In this document: positions 25,086 to 35,542 of the stretch, in pieces
Position numbering within the stretch: the first letter of the stretch is position 1
How the letters are laid out: each line of letters opens with the position of its first letter
From: Paratinospora sagittata
Lineage: Eukaryota; Streptophyta; Magnoliopsida; Ranunculales; Menispermaceae
Reading direction: 5' to 3'
Length of the DNA: 64,000 nucleotides
Assembly: GCA_035771175.1 (NCBI GenBank)
Contig: CM069605.1
Span: forward strand, 17,438,288-17,502,287
The notes under the pieces: generated by a model
Databases searched by the model: none
Told to the model about the DNA's origin: nothing
What the model saw: only the letters and a program-made list of their open reading frames with translations
Translations under genes and position numbers: made by a program

Positions 25086-25535
25086 CCAAATAGGAAAAAT
25101 GAAAATAAATGCATTAATGTGGGTTAAACCTTAGGCTATGATAAAATAATCTATTTCCAAAAACTTGGCTCCATTAAATTAGTGAATAAGTGCAACTTAT
25201 TTTCATGTGGCCTAAAATATCAACTTAGAAAATAAAAAATGTAGATTTGTTAAACCATAGAAATATAACAAGATAGCCCTACTAAATTTTGTCATTTTTA
25301 ACCTCATAATTCAAAATTAATTTAATTAAAGTTTATTAGACTTAATTAATTACAATGCAAATCAAAACCCCCTATCTAATTGAACCAATAAGTTAATATT
25401 GGATTGAATAGATGTTTAACTAACTAAATTTAATTAACTAAACCTAACCCATGAATCTAATTAGTCAATTTAATTCAATTTGAATTGTTTAAGGTCGATT
25501 TGGGTTAAATAATTCTAATTTCAATTAACCCGTAG

Positions 25536-26070
25536 TAGGGGTGTCAATGGATTGGTTCAAACCGCGAAACTGAACCGAATCGATGTATTTGGTTTGGTTT
25601 GGTTTAGTTTTTTAATAAGTTCAGATTAGTTTAGGTTTGGAAAAAGTATAAACTGATAGGTTTGGTTCGAATTGCGGTTTGAGACTTTAAAAATCTATCT
25701 AAACGGAACTAAAATAATTCTAAAATTAAAACTATTAATATTTATTTTTAATGTTTATGATTCTTTTATGATATAAACATTTTCATTAAAAAATTATATA
25801 ATCATCTTTATATAGTAGAAATAGTTTTCAAGTTTTTTAAATATGCATTTAAAAAGTTAAAATTACCTTATATATACATATATAATTGATTATTTTAATT
25901 TATTTAATGTATATACATATAAAACTTCAAACCGATCAACCCAAACCTTTCGGTTTGTTTTGGTAATTCGAAATAAAACGATTAAGCTAAATTGAACCGG
26001 AACCGATTATATTTGGTTTGATTTAGGTTTGAGCATTAAATCAATCCAAACTGAACCGTCGACACCCCTA
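25536..26070. mobile_element. hAT-type MITE (535 bp)
   Basis: Ends are TAGGGGTGTCAATGG and, inverted, TAGGGGTGTCGACGG. Flanks ACCCGTAG (25528-25535) and ACTCGTAG (26071-26078) are 8-bp target duplications with one mismatch, as expected for hAT elements. The interior is rich in GGTTTGGTTT and AACCGAACC tracts and has no transposase. Confidence 0.88.
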
Positions 26071-28354
26071 ACTCGTAGGCTTAATCAACTCAATCAAGTT
26101 ACATTGACTTGGCCCATTTAAATTAATTAAAGCCCTATGAGTCCAATTAGCCAACTTAGTACAACTTCAATAAACATGAGACAATTAATTTATTCAACCA
26201 AGCTTAATTAGGCTTCATACCTAATTTTAGGTGCAAACATAGTCAAGATATATATCCCAAGATGATGAAAAAATTACTATAATGCCCTTGGTATCAAATA
26301 ATTGATAACATATTAATAAATAAGACTAAAATCTTAGTAAGGTTTTCTGCCGTAAAAATTCAAAGATAATAACTAAAATAGAACATAAAAATATGATTAT
26401 TTTGCCTATATGACTCTAAGGTTGAAAAATGTTACATGTGTATGCATGTAACATGTCCCACCATATATATATTGAGATAAGTTTTTATGAAATAATAAAC
26501 TATCATATCAAATGAAGTATACCCTAATTACACCACAGTTTTATTGATATTTTAAGTATTATTTAAATCCGATGATTTATCGTGATTATTCGTAAGAGTT
26601 TTCCTAGATTATTGATTAGTTGACGAAGGCGGTTGATTCCCGTCCTTCAAAGATTGATCAATGGTCTCTAATCCGGACCGCTCAGGCGACTTCATTATCA
26701 TACTCCGACTCATTTGAGAGAAGGTAATTGAGAAACATAAAGATTAATATTATTCTTAAAGAAATTAAATAATATACAACTGAGCTATGAAGATGATAAA
26801 TTAATCAATTACCGAGATTTGATTTTGGCATCATATATGAAAATTATATTTCAAGAAAGATAATTTACATAAAATATCCTACTTATACTTTATATGCATT
26901 TACATGCATTTATGCATAGTTTTCCGCAATTTATCGATCACTCGCATATTGCTGCATTAATCAAACTTCCAAATGATAAAATGTGATTAATGATTAAAAT
27001 ATGGAGTGATCAGACCCTAGGATACATGTTCGCCTGGTAGGCATAGACACGAGGGTCACATTGACCCTAGATCTCTAGAGTATCTGCAGATGTCATATTA
27101 CCATTTGACCAGCGGATTAGAGGGTCAACCGTCTAACCAGCGGATTAGTGGGTCAACCATTTGACTAGCGGATTAGTCGGTTCTCATTCCCTCCCAACGA
27201 ATACATCCAGTAGGGGTTGTGCTACTTGGATGTTGAGCGGATTGTGAGTGGTTGAGTGCGTTTGGCCAGCGTAGTGGCTACGAGCGCTTCATGGGGAAAT
27301 GTTGAAGTTCAGAGTAATGGCGGCTCTGTCCAGAGGTAGATAATTTAGAGTTCTAACGATAACCTCCTCGCTCGGTTAATACAAGGAATAGGATACCCTG
27401 GCTGGTGTGTTGTAAAACTAGTCGTTTAGCTAGTGGTCCAAAGAAAGTAATTGATGGGACGGGGTTTTAATCTTGGCTACATTAAAAACTTAAATAAATG
27501 CTAAGGGGTCGGACCCCAAGGCTTGTTATTGATTAGTATCCTTGATATTAGGAGGATTCATGAGGCACATTGTGTATGGGCGCAGATATTCTGACTTATC
27601 TCCTTTGTATTATCACTGCAATTTTTATTATGATGGTGTTAAATTAGCATACGAGGCATGCATTATTGAGGTATTATGATTATTGTTTCAACATCATCAT
27701 ACAAAATTATAATTTCTTTATTTATTTTATTTGCTTGTTTAATTCTTATAATTGGTAAATGGTAAATGATGATTTTCTCTGTAAGATATTGAGAAATTAA
27801 CCTACTTATTGGCATAAATCCTAATTTAGAGAATTTAATTAGGACAATGCCAAACATAGATTGAGAAAAGAAAATTAATAATAATAAGAATATGGATATA
27901 GAATCCAAAATTGAGGTACTAGTAGAAAAAGAAATAATACATAGAATCATCTTTCATGAATTAAAAGTAGAAACACAATTTAACAAGGAAGACTTCACCA
28001 AATCTGTAATTTCCCCCTTCCCTCCCCCAGTAAGTGGGTTTTGGAAGTGGTAGTTACTTGCGGTCCACGTGGATTTAGGCTCACCTTTCTTTCCATATTA
28101 TCATTTTTCAGACGTGGTGACTGAGACCCAGGAGGTTGAGGGCCAGCCGCTTGAGACGGAGGCACTGGGCGACTTTTACTACGACTATCCGGGTGAGGAA
28201 GAGCCAGTTGTTGTTGCCGACTATGTCGATCTACTGCCTGGGGTGTGGCACAGGATTTTAAATTCTCTTTTTTGGGTATAGATACCTTTTGATTCTTTTC
28301 CTAACTATGATGTCGTGATATTAGCTTTTTCCTTGCCACCATAGGACCGTAACA

Positions 28355-29204
28355 TTGAACACAATCTTAATTATAGTACCATGTTGTATAACTACTTTAG
28401 ATTCCGTTGTGTGTGATTCTTGATTTTTAATCGTACTCTTCATTGGCGATAAATAGGGGCTAGAGGTTAAGTTAAATTATGTTTCAGTTTCACTATCTGA
28501 AAAAAAGAGTTTCAGTAGAAAAATTATGGAGAAATTCTAACAGCGGGGAGACCTTAAAGAAATTGAGGTGGAAATGATTCTTTAACTTTCTATTCTTTAT
28601 ACATTTCTTTAGTTTATGTATTTTTCGTATTCTGCTATATTATGTAAGCATGAGTATTGGGTATCGGTTGGCCCCCGCTGAGAGCTAAATACAATCGGTG
28701 GGTAATGGTTGGCCCACACCAAATGCAACTAGAAAAGGTATACTTTACGTGAAAATATGATAAGGAAAATGCTGGAAAATTTTGTTATTATCATTTTCGA
28801 ATTGATTGTTTTGCTTCTAATACTGTGATGAATACTTAACTACATGTACTAACGTTTAGTATAAAGTGTGAACTTCAGGAAGACCTACTGGGCTTTTAGC
28901 TCACCCTTCCTACTACATCTCAGGAAACTAGACAAGGACTATGTTGGTGTAGCTGTGCTCCAAGAAGAATTTTTTGTTGACAGATGATGGAAAAGTACGA
29001 GAAAAGATGCAAGAATTGAGCACGTGTGTAGTTCGGCTCATGTAAAGATTTTATTTATATATATATATTATACTATACCGTTATATTCATATATATATAA
29101 GTTAAGCTATGAATAAGCCTCGTATATATATATAGCGTAATATATTACAAACATATATATCTTATCGGTTATATATATATACAAAGAGCTAGGACATTAA
29201 AAGC
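28355..29204. other. Composite interior next to its right end; no gene seen
   Basis: AT-rich DNA with LTR-like phrases: GGTTGGCCCCCGCTGAGAG and a related copy about 50 bases on (28667-28730), and GCTTTTAGCTCACCCTTCC near 28896, which resembles the late part of other gypsy LTRs here. It probably belongs to the LTR that ends at 29475. No coding frame is supported. Confidence 0.5.
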
Positions 29205-29475
29205 AATGAGATTGTACAATAAGTGGCTTTAACAGCCACCATATAGCTACGTTGGGTATATATGTATGTTTACAATATGTTTAAATAAAGAGAAGTTTTT
29301 GAGAAGTTGGTATAATTGCACCCAATTTGTGTATGTGTTAACATAATTTTCGTATAATTGTGCACCTAATTTGTATGTGTTGGCATAATTTTAGTATTAC
29401 AATTGTTTACATATTTGGATCAAAGAGTTCAAATGAAAAAAGGAAAAAGAAAGGAAAATAAATAGGGGTGTTACA
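29205..29475 (-). repeat. Right long terminal inverted repeat of the composite
   Basis: Read on the minus strand it begins TGTAACACCCCTATTTATTT and follows the left arm block by block. It carries an extra internal duplication of the GGTGCACAATTATACGAAAA-type segment near 29305-29370. It ends at the CTCCT target duplication and the resumed LINE sequence. Confidence 0.8.
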
Positions 29476-29840
29476 CTCCTTTTGGAAATGGGTTAAACTC
29501 AACTCATTTTTCTATTCAATCCTCAAAGGTAATTGATCTAGGTAGAATCATGGTGTTAGCATCTTCTAGGGACATTTGGTTCGAGAGGAATACGCAAATT
29601 TTCCAAAATGTGGCAAAAGATAAATGGGATTTGTCGGATGAAATTTTAATGCTTGCAGCGGTAGTTACATCCAAACATACAAATGGGTATTCTATTTTGC
29701 AGTGGTATAGAAATTGGGACTCTTGTAAGATGTAATGACTTTTTTATTTTTATCTTGGATTAGGTTGATCCCCTTTTTGTAAATATTCCTAGACCATCAA
29801 TATATATACACAATCTTGTTTCTGGTTCAAAAAAAAAAAA
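29476..29840 (+). pseudogene. LINE ORF2 C-terminal end, 3' UTR and poly-A tail
   Basis: The frame after the CTCCT duplication continues ORF2. ASSRDIWFERNTQIFQN matches the ...IWxERNxRIF... segment that closes plant LINE ORF2 proteins, and the stop TAA is at 29733-29735. About 90 bases of 3' UTR end in an A12 run at 29829-29840, the LINE tail. It confirms that 15286-29475 is an insertion into this LINE. Confidence 0.85.
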
Positions 29841-30633
29841 CTATTAGCTAATTTAGAAAACAACTTGAACATAGGGTTGGATTTATTAGATTTGTAAGTG
29901 CATGAAATAAAATAATTATATGCCATATTTTTGTTTATTAATTTATTAGATGAGAAAATGCTAATGCTTAAAATATAATTGCATATTACAAAACTTTTAT
30001 TATTAATATTATTCTCTTTTCTAACTCAGCAAAACTCAATAGACCTCCAAAACCTAATCCAACTCAACCCAACCCAACCCAACCAATAGACCCTTGAAAC
30101 TTTGCATAGAGTTAGTTAGGTTGGTCTACTCAATTCATGAATTTCAAAATTTTAGAATGTCATCTTACAAAATTATTTTCAAGTCAAAATATTACAATAA
30201 GTTTTCTTTAATTCTATGCATTATGACATTTTAAGCAATTTATTGACAGTGAGTAAATAGAATAATAATTAATATTTTTAATTAGTTTGGGTTGTTACGG
30301 TTTCGTTGGTCTATTTTTGTGAAATCTTGACCCAAAACTACGTAGTTGGGTTTCAAGTTTCTCAACCCAACCCATCTTAATCTAATATAAAAATTCAATC
30401 CAACTCAACCGATGTGGTTTGGGTCGCTTGAGTTAGTTGGTAGAATGAACTCCCACTAAAAGAAATAGAGAAATTACCTACAAAATTTTGTAATGACTTA
30501 TAACTAGAATTTTGTATCCTTTCTATAAAAAAAAACTAGAATTTTGTAGAGAAATGTCTTCTTGTAGTGATTAATGTTCATTTGTAACAAAGTTTATAGT
30601 CAATTCTCCTATTTCTTGAAGTGTCTCCTAATT
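29841..30633. other. Intergenic AT-rich DNA; no gene seen
   Basis: It holds a CAACC-type run at 30061-30084 and matching GGTTGGGTTT text near 30335, reminiscent of hAT MITEs elsewhere in the window. I could not define ends or a target duplication. Confidence 0.5.
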
Positions 30634-30848
30634 ACCAATAAGGGGTTGGTTAGCTGATTCGGAGAGCGAACTACGAGGTGTGATTGAGGGACTCATCATG
30701 AATTTAAGTCCGCCCTCATCCATTTCTGTTAAGAGAAGTGTCCTTACCCCTGTAAATTCTTGAATCTAAAAGTATTAATTCGGTCCTACTGGGAAAGAGG
30801 ACACTTGTCTGGTACCGAAAAACCAGTACCAAAAAAAAAAAAAAAGGA
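30634..30848 (+). mobile_element. SINE-like element with poly-A and 11-bp TSD
   Basis: GTCTCCTAATT (30623-30633) and GTCCCCTAATT (30849-30859) flank it with one mismatch. It starts with GGTTGGTTAGCTGATTCGG, an A-box-like stretch, and ends in A15 followed by GG. The B-box is weak, so the tRNA origin is only likely. Confidence 0.6.
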
Positions 30849-30859
30849 GTCCCCTAATT

Positions 30860-32248
30860 GAATGTGTTATATTTTTTTTAATATGTTTATATTATGAATA
30901 CTTATTATTTTGTATTGATGATATTAAATTTGTGGTATATTTTTTGAATATTTTTGTATAGGTAAATTACTAATAATTAAAGGATGTATAGAATATACAA
31001 ACTAATTAACCCCTGAACTAAACCAAATTGATTAAGCTCGGTTTACACTTTGATCGGTTCGATTTCAATTCCACAATTATAAAACTAACAGAAGTTTGAT
31101 TGCGTTTTCTGTGAACAATTATATATGATAATCTCAATTACCAGCCCCAGTGACATAAATACAACAACCTCTCCTTCCCACTGCAACCTCCTTCGCATGT
31201 ACTCATACTTCTGCTCTGCTCCAGATTACCCAAACAGCTTCTCAGATTCTACTTGGTCTATAAATTAACCAAACAGCTTCCCTTCTTCTACTTGGCTTAT
31301 GGATTCAGGAAATAATCATCATTATACTCATGATATTGATATATCCAACAAGGCTCTATTCCTTTCCAAGTTACTAACCATGTTGTGGTGGGTAGAGGTT
31401 AGTTTATTTCCATTCTCAAGGGATTTTGAGATTAATGGACTAATTTATCAAATTGGGTAAGCTGAAAACAGGTGCTCTAGACGTGTACACTAACCATTTC
31501 GCTTGTAACAATGCCATTCCCCTTCAAATGGTGGCTATTGCCAAAGAATTTACTTAGATCACAGCATATATACCCTTATTAGTTGGACATGCATATATAA
31601 CTTAGATGCATCCATGCAAAAGGTTCCAAAATTGGATTGAAATTTGGGATATGAAACACCTTAAAATTAATTTTATGCATTTGGTTTTCATTTTTATTTT
31701 ATTTTTTTCATTTGAATCCCATGAAGCAAGAAACGAGAAAATTGTTTCACTACACAACTATAGACATCTAACTATGTAGATACTTTTTTTATGCTTAATG
31801 AATAACATAATAGATATTTCGTACATTATATGTATTTCTTAAAAGGGGTGTGTCAGAAATGAGTATTCCTATGATGACTAGGATGAAAACTTAACTGAGT
31901 TTTTTTTCAATTACATGAAGTTCGTTAATCTATTTCCTTCACTCCGCTCTATCATTAACTTTGTCTGTGCTAAGTGTATATTTGCATGTCCTTAAATACA
32001 ACGAATCTCAAGCCAAGACAAGCGAGTGAACTGTGAGAGTGAATTAAGGTCTTTGTTTGGTTCCAATTCGAAAATATATCTGCTAAAAGAGCAGCCAACT
32101 TTGAAAATTCATTTTAATTTGGATATATTCATGATACATTTTTCATGTCAGATTGGTTGGCTTTAATTTCTCTTCTTGGAATGATCATATCCGAAAATGC
32201 GAAATCATGGAAGGGTGGACCGGCCTGCAAGGGAAGAGAAACTACTGT
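30860..32248. other. Intergenic; no supported gene
   Basis: A direct duplication with ACCAAACAGCTTC and TTCTACTTGG occurs at 31226-31298. A 53-codon frame starts at ATG 31299 and ends at 31460, with HDIDISNKALFLSKLL text. I do not recognise it, and its codon pattern alone is not enough to call a gene. The rest is AT-rich. Confidence 0.5.
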
Positions 32249-33255
32249 ATGACTTTTGACATGATTACCCTTTAAAAATAAAAAAATTCACAAATACCAT
32301 CAAAATATAAATATTGACCCTTTTGCCCTACTTTACTATTTATCACCCAGTCAGTTTGCCAAACAAGGGCTACGTGGGCGGGGGAAGTGACATTTTTTAC
32401 AAGAAATGTGTCTTTTAAAAAGAAGCATTCTCTTCAAAAAAAATTTTTTTAAGTGAAGGGAAGTTCAAATTTTTTTTTTAAGTGAAGGGAAGGCGTCCCC
32501 TTCCCTTCACTTAAAAAAAAAAATTTGAACTTCCCTAAACCTAACGGTATATAGCAGATGAAAGGGAGTCTCCAACATCCGCCATTGAAGTATTTCGAAA
32601 TGGATTCTTTGCCCTTTCTCATTCTATATAGCAGATGAAAGGGAGTCTCCAACATTCTCAATTGCAAATTTCTGTTCTGAAAATGAAGTCAGCACTTCGA
32701 AATGGATTCTTTGCCCTTTCTCATTCTATAAACCCTAACCCTAATTTCCCCATTTTCATTCTCGTTGCTCACAGATTCACCGCCTTTAAACCTCCGTCTG
32801 GCCTTCACCCTTCTTCTTGTTTAAAAAACTGTAGCTTGCATTTTTTCTGTGCTACTCCCTTTGACACTTCAATGGCGGATGTTGGACACTTCAACGGCGG
32901 TTTAGGGAAGTTCAAAAATAAAATTTTAAGTAAAGGGAAGGCGTCTTTTCAAAAGACGTCTGCCCTTTACTTAAAAAAAAACGCCTTCCCTTCTTGTGCA
33001 AAAAAATTTCTTGTGTAAAGGGGAGGCATCTTTTCAAAAGACGCATTTCTTTTACTTTAAAAAAAAATTAAGGGAAGGGTCTTTTGAAAAGACGTCTTCA
33101 TTGTAAAAAATGCCAACTCCGCCGCCTACGTGGCGCTTATTTGGCGCTCTGACTGTGCGATGAATAGTAAAGTAGGGCAAAGAGGTCAATGTTTGTGTTT
33201 TGATGGCATTTGTAAAAAAAAATTTATTTTTGAAGGATAATCATGTCAAAAGTCC
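32249..33255. mobile_element. Mutator-like (MULE-type) element, about 1 kb, with long inverted ends
   Basis: The left arm starts near GACTTTTGACATGATTACCC, and the right arm read in reverse has GGACTTTTGACATGATTATC. Similarity continues for about 150-170 bases, through TTGCCCTACTTTACTATT. The flanks AACTACTGT (32240-32248) and AACTACTCT (33256-33264) are a 9-bp duplication with one mismatch, as Mutator elements make. The interior has further foldback arms around AAGTGAAGGGAAG (32453-32540) and AAAGGGAAGGCGTC (32930-33000). No transposase is present. Confidence 0.85.
32548..32960 (+). pseudogene. Gene-like segment carried by the Mutator-like element
   Basis: An ATG at 32683 opens a frame that reads like an organelle presequence: basic and hydroxylated, few acids for about 60 residues, with MKSALRNGFFALSHS then AHRFTAFKPPSGLHPSS. 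It runs into the foldback arm near 32920 without a natural end. Just upstream, two blocks are duplicated: 31 bases at 32548-32578 and 32625-32655, and 33 bases at 32596-32628 and 32698-32730. This fits a captured (Pack-MULE) fragment of a host gene's 5' end. I do not know the parent gene. Confidence 0.5.
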
Positions 33256-33264
33256 AACTACTCT

Positions 33265-33689
33265 AACTACAACCATAAATTTTCAAGAAAAGAATAATTA
33301 TAGAACTAAATATATACACAAGTGGGTCTAGAAATTAAATTCCACAGACAAGTTCAAGAAACCACTCAACAATTCTAGAACAACTCTTACAGCGAAAATT
33401 CAAAGAACCACTAATATATGCTGTTGAAATTACGCGCAATAACAACAAAACCAGACACCAATTATATAGTAATAAGATTGGCTACAAATCATACTGTAAT
33501 TCTACTGATGGGCACATTTTCATTACACAAACTCCCATGTTTTCACTCACTACTTAGCCAAATTTGACCTTCCCTTTCCTTGCCTTAATCTGACTGACAT
33601 CCATATATGTATCATCTCTTCCTTACTAATAGAACACGACTTAACAAAGCCTTTTTCCTAACTGCAATCTACATGAATCTCTTTCTTAT
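33265..33689. other. Intergenic; nothing recognised
   Basis: AT-rich, no frame with family features and no repeat ends identified. Confidence 0.5.
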
Positions 33690-34985
33690 GGAAATATATT
33701 CATTTTGGAATTTGCACTTAGGGTAGCTGCTAATTGTTTATTTTTCATGTTATTATTACTAGTTAGTACTATACCAAAGCTCAAGTTCAATAGAAGACTT
33801 CTGTAAACTGTAAAGTATGCCACTATTTTATCCACCACACCATTCTCCGACTCGACAAAGCCTCCATACTTGTTCTCAATCCTTGTAATGATGTTTTCGG
33901 TACGCCGATTATTCATCTCAAATTTGCATCTCCATTCCATCCTCTATAAGACACAATTCTTCCAACTCGGCCTTGTATAGCTTTCGAAATGTCTCCAGTT
34001 CCAAAAACCAGTTGCCCTCTTCCTCCATTTCATCAAGATTCCCTATAATATCTCCAACTCCTTCTTACCTCTGACATAACCAAACACCTCTTTATCCCAA
34101 AGTTTTATGGAATCCTTCATTTTATTTAACTTGATCATGAATCTATGCCCCTCCTAGCCATGAGCTATAGAAGACTGCCACCATAATTGCACCATGTTCC
34201 TAGTGTGAATACCATTCATTCTCAAATCTAAAAGGTGATGGTCCCCATTTCACCTTGTTAGTATCCAACACAATGGGCCTGTGGTCTGACGTAGTCCTGG
34301 TGAATGCTTCCTGCCTCTGAAACGGGAACATTTGTTACTACCCAACCAAAAACAAGAACCGATCTAGACAACAACAAATGGAGGATGTTCTGAGGTTAGA
34401 CCATGTGTATTTGGCATTACAAAGGGGTGGATCCTTCAGCTCCAACTCATTAAATTCCTGCATACTTCTGGTGAGCCTCGGACTGTTCATCTTCTCCTCC
34501 ATTAATCTCATAGTGTTAAAATCTCCTGCCAAGCACCACCTCCCTCTGCACACACTACTGATAATCCAACAATTTCATCCCAAAATAATTGACGGAAGGG
34601 GATGGCGGTCCATACACGTCTGTCAACCACCACCGAGCCTCGGAATAATCCTTCACTTGAATAGACGCGTAGTAAAAGCCAACTAAACTGGATATAACCT
34701 CGAGAGATTTTGAATCCCATGCAACTAAAATCCCTCCTGACAACCCAACCGAAGGCAAAAAGGGCCAGCCCATAAATCTCAAACCCCAAAGCTTCCCAAT
34801 CAATTTTCTGCCAATCACTTTTTTTTTTTTTTTGTTTCTTGCAAAACTATGACGTCTGGATTCGCTCTTCGAATCAACCTCCTGATTAAACATCTTTTCT
34901 TGCTTGACCCGCATCCTCTAATGTTACATGACCATATCTTCGTTTGATAATCCGTTGCTCCTTCATTTGGATTAGCCATTTAAAT
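33690..34985 (-). pseudogene. L1-type LINE ORF2 fragment (endonuclease and linker)
   Basis: Reading from about 34950 downward: KIWSCNIRGCG then NPDVIVLQETKK (endonuclease start), GLSGGILVAWDSKSLEV near 34700, and GDFNTMRL and NAKYTWSNLR near 34390-34510. Near 33840-33920 NIITRIENKYGGFVESE matches the linker before reverse transcriptase. Stops and shifts are present. Reverse transcriptase is absent, so the fragment lost its 3' half. It is the same superfamily as the LINE at 7512-29840 but a different copy. Confidence 0.85.
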
Positions 34986-35351
34986 AAATATAACATCACT
35001 TCTCAAATACAAGAAAATCCAAAACGATAACAAAGCATGTAAAACTGGCATATATTTATAGAATAAATTTAGCTATTTAAGATACTATATTCAACTAGTA
35101 GTACTGTAATATATACAAAGGTGGTTGAAAACCAATATTGTGAAACTCAAGCCTTTTAACTATTCCTGGTTAATTGTCTTGTTTTTTTCTCCTCCTCATA
35201 ATAAATGTTGTTAACTTTCTTCATAACAAGCTAACACCAATAAAAACTCGAACGGGGAAGAACATAAAATCACATTTGAAAACAAGACAAGTTCAATATC
35301 AGGATATAGAAAGAAAAAAAGAAGCCATACGCGCGGATTGGAGCAGGAGAG
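34986..35351. other. Intergenic; nothing recognised
   Basis: AT-rich sequence between the LINE fragment and a short frame at 35352. There is a GCGCGGATTGGAGC patch near 35330. No repeat boundary or gene could be supported. Confidence 0.4.
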
Positions 35352-35489
35352 ATGATGGATGGGAAGCAGCAGGGCCATTTGTTTCTTCGTTTCAGTGACG
35401 ATTTGAATGAAGAGATACAACAGCAGCAGGTTCGCTGTTACACGGATTCGGATAAGTTCGGATTGGTGCTGAGTACGTATGGCGAGTGA
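35352..35489 (+). CDS. Uncharacterised 45-codon frame, possible gene fragment
   Basis: ATG at 35352 (second ATG at 35355) opens a frame ending in TGA at 35487-35489. Its text (KQQGHLFLRFSDDLNEEIQ, then CYTDSDKFGLVL) is less AT-biased than its surroundings and polar, with a Gln run. I do not recognise it. It could be the first exon of a gene cut off by the LTR insertion at 35543, or chance. No signal peptide or membrane segment. Confidence 0.25.
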   Translation: MMDGKQQGHLFLRFSDDLNEEIQQQQVRCYTDSDKFGLVLSTYGE

Positions 35490-35542
35490 TCGGGTTTTTA
35501 TACACTTTTACCCAACACTTACCAAAAATAATATTGATATAT

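Larger units (their letters stand above)
20566..28354 (+). mobile_element. LTR-like tail of the inner gypsy element (with nested insertions)
   Basis: It begins TGTAATACCAC right after a polypurine tract, so it should be the 3' LTR. Typical gypsy-LTR phrases follow, such as GACTTTGTCACGGTTCCAAC near 21020. A candidate end is GGACCGTAACA at 28354. Subtracting the solo LTR (22219-25085) and the MITE (25536-26070) leaves about 4.4 kb. I found no matching 5' LTR, so the right edge is uncertain. An acidic frame (28069-28281) lies in it and I do not recognise it as a gene. Confidence 0.5.
15286..29475. mobile_element. 14.2-kb composite insertion with inverted LTR-like ends, TSD CTCCT
   Basis: Left end TGTAACACCCC at 15286 and right end GGGGTGTTACA ending at 29475 are flanked by CTCCT at 15281-15285 and 29476-29480. 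Deleting the block and one CTCCT joins LINE ORF2 smoothly across the site, so this was one integration or was later remodelled inside. The ends are inverted relative to each other over about 230-270 bp. Inside are a gypsy gag-protease remnant, two solo LTRs, a hAT MITE and AT-rich LTR-like DNA. Confidence 0.85.

Noticed and set aside
28069..28281. Acidic 70-codon frame that could be a gene
   Set aside because: Lies within LTR-like sequence and has no recognisable domain.
30061..30084. CAACCC-type run resembling telomere repeat
   Set aside because: The unit is AACCC, not the plant telomere unit AAACCCT, and similar tracts occur in the hAT MITEs here.
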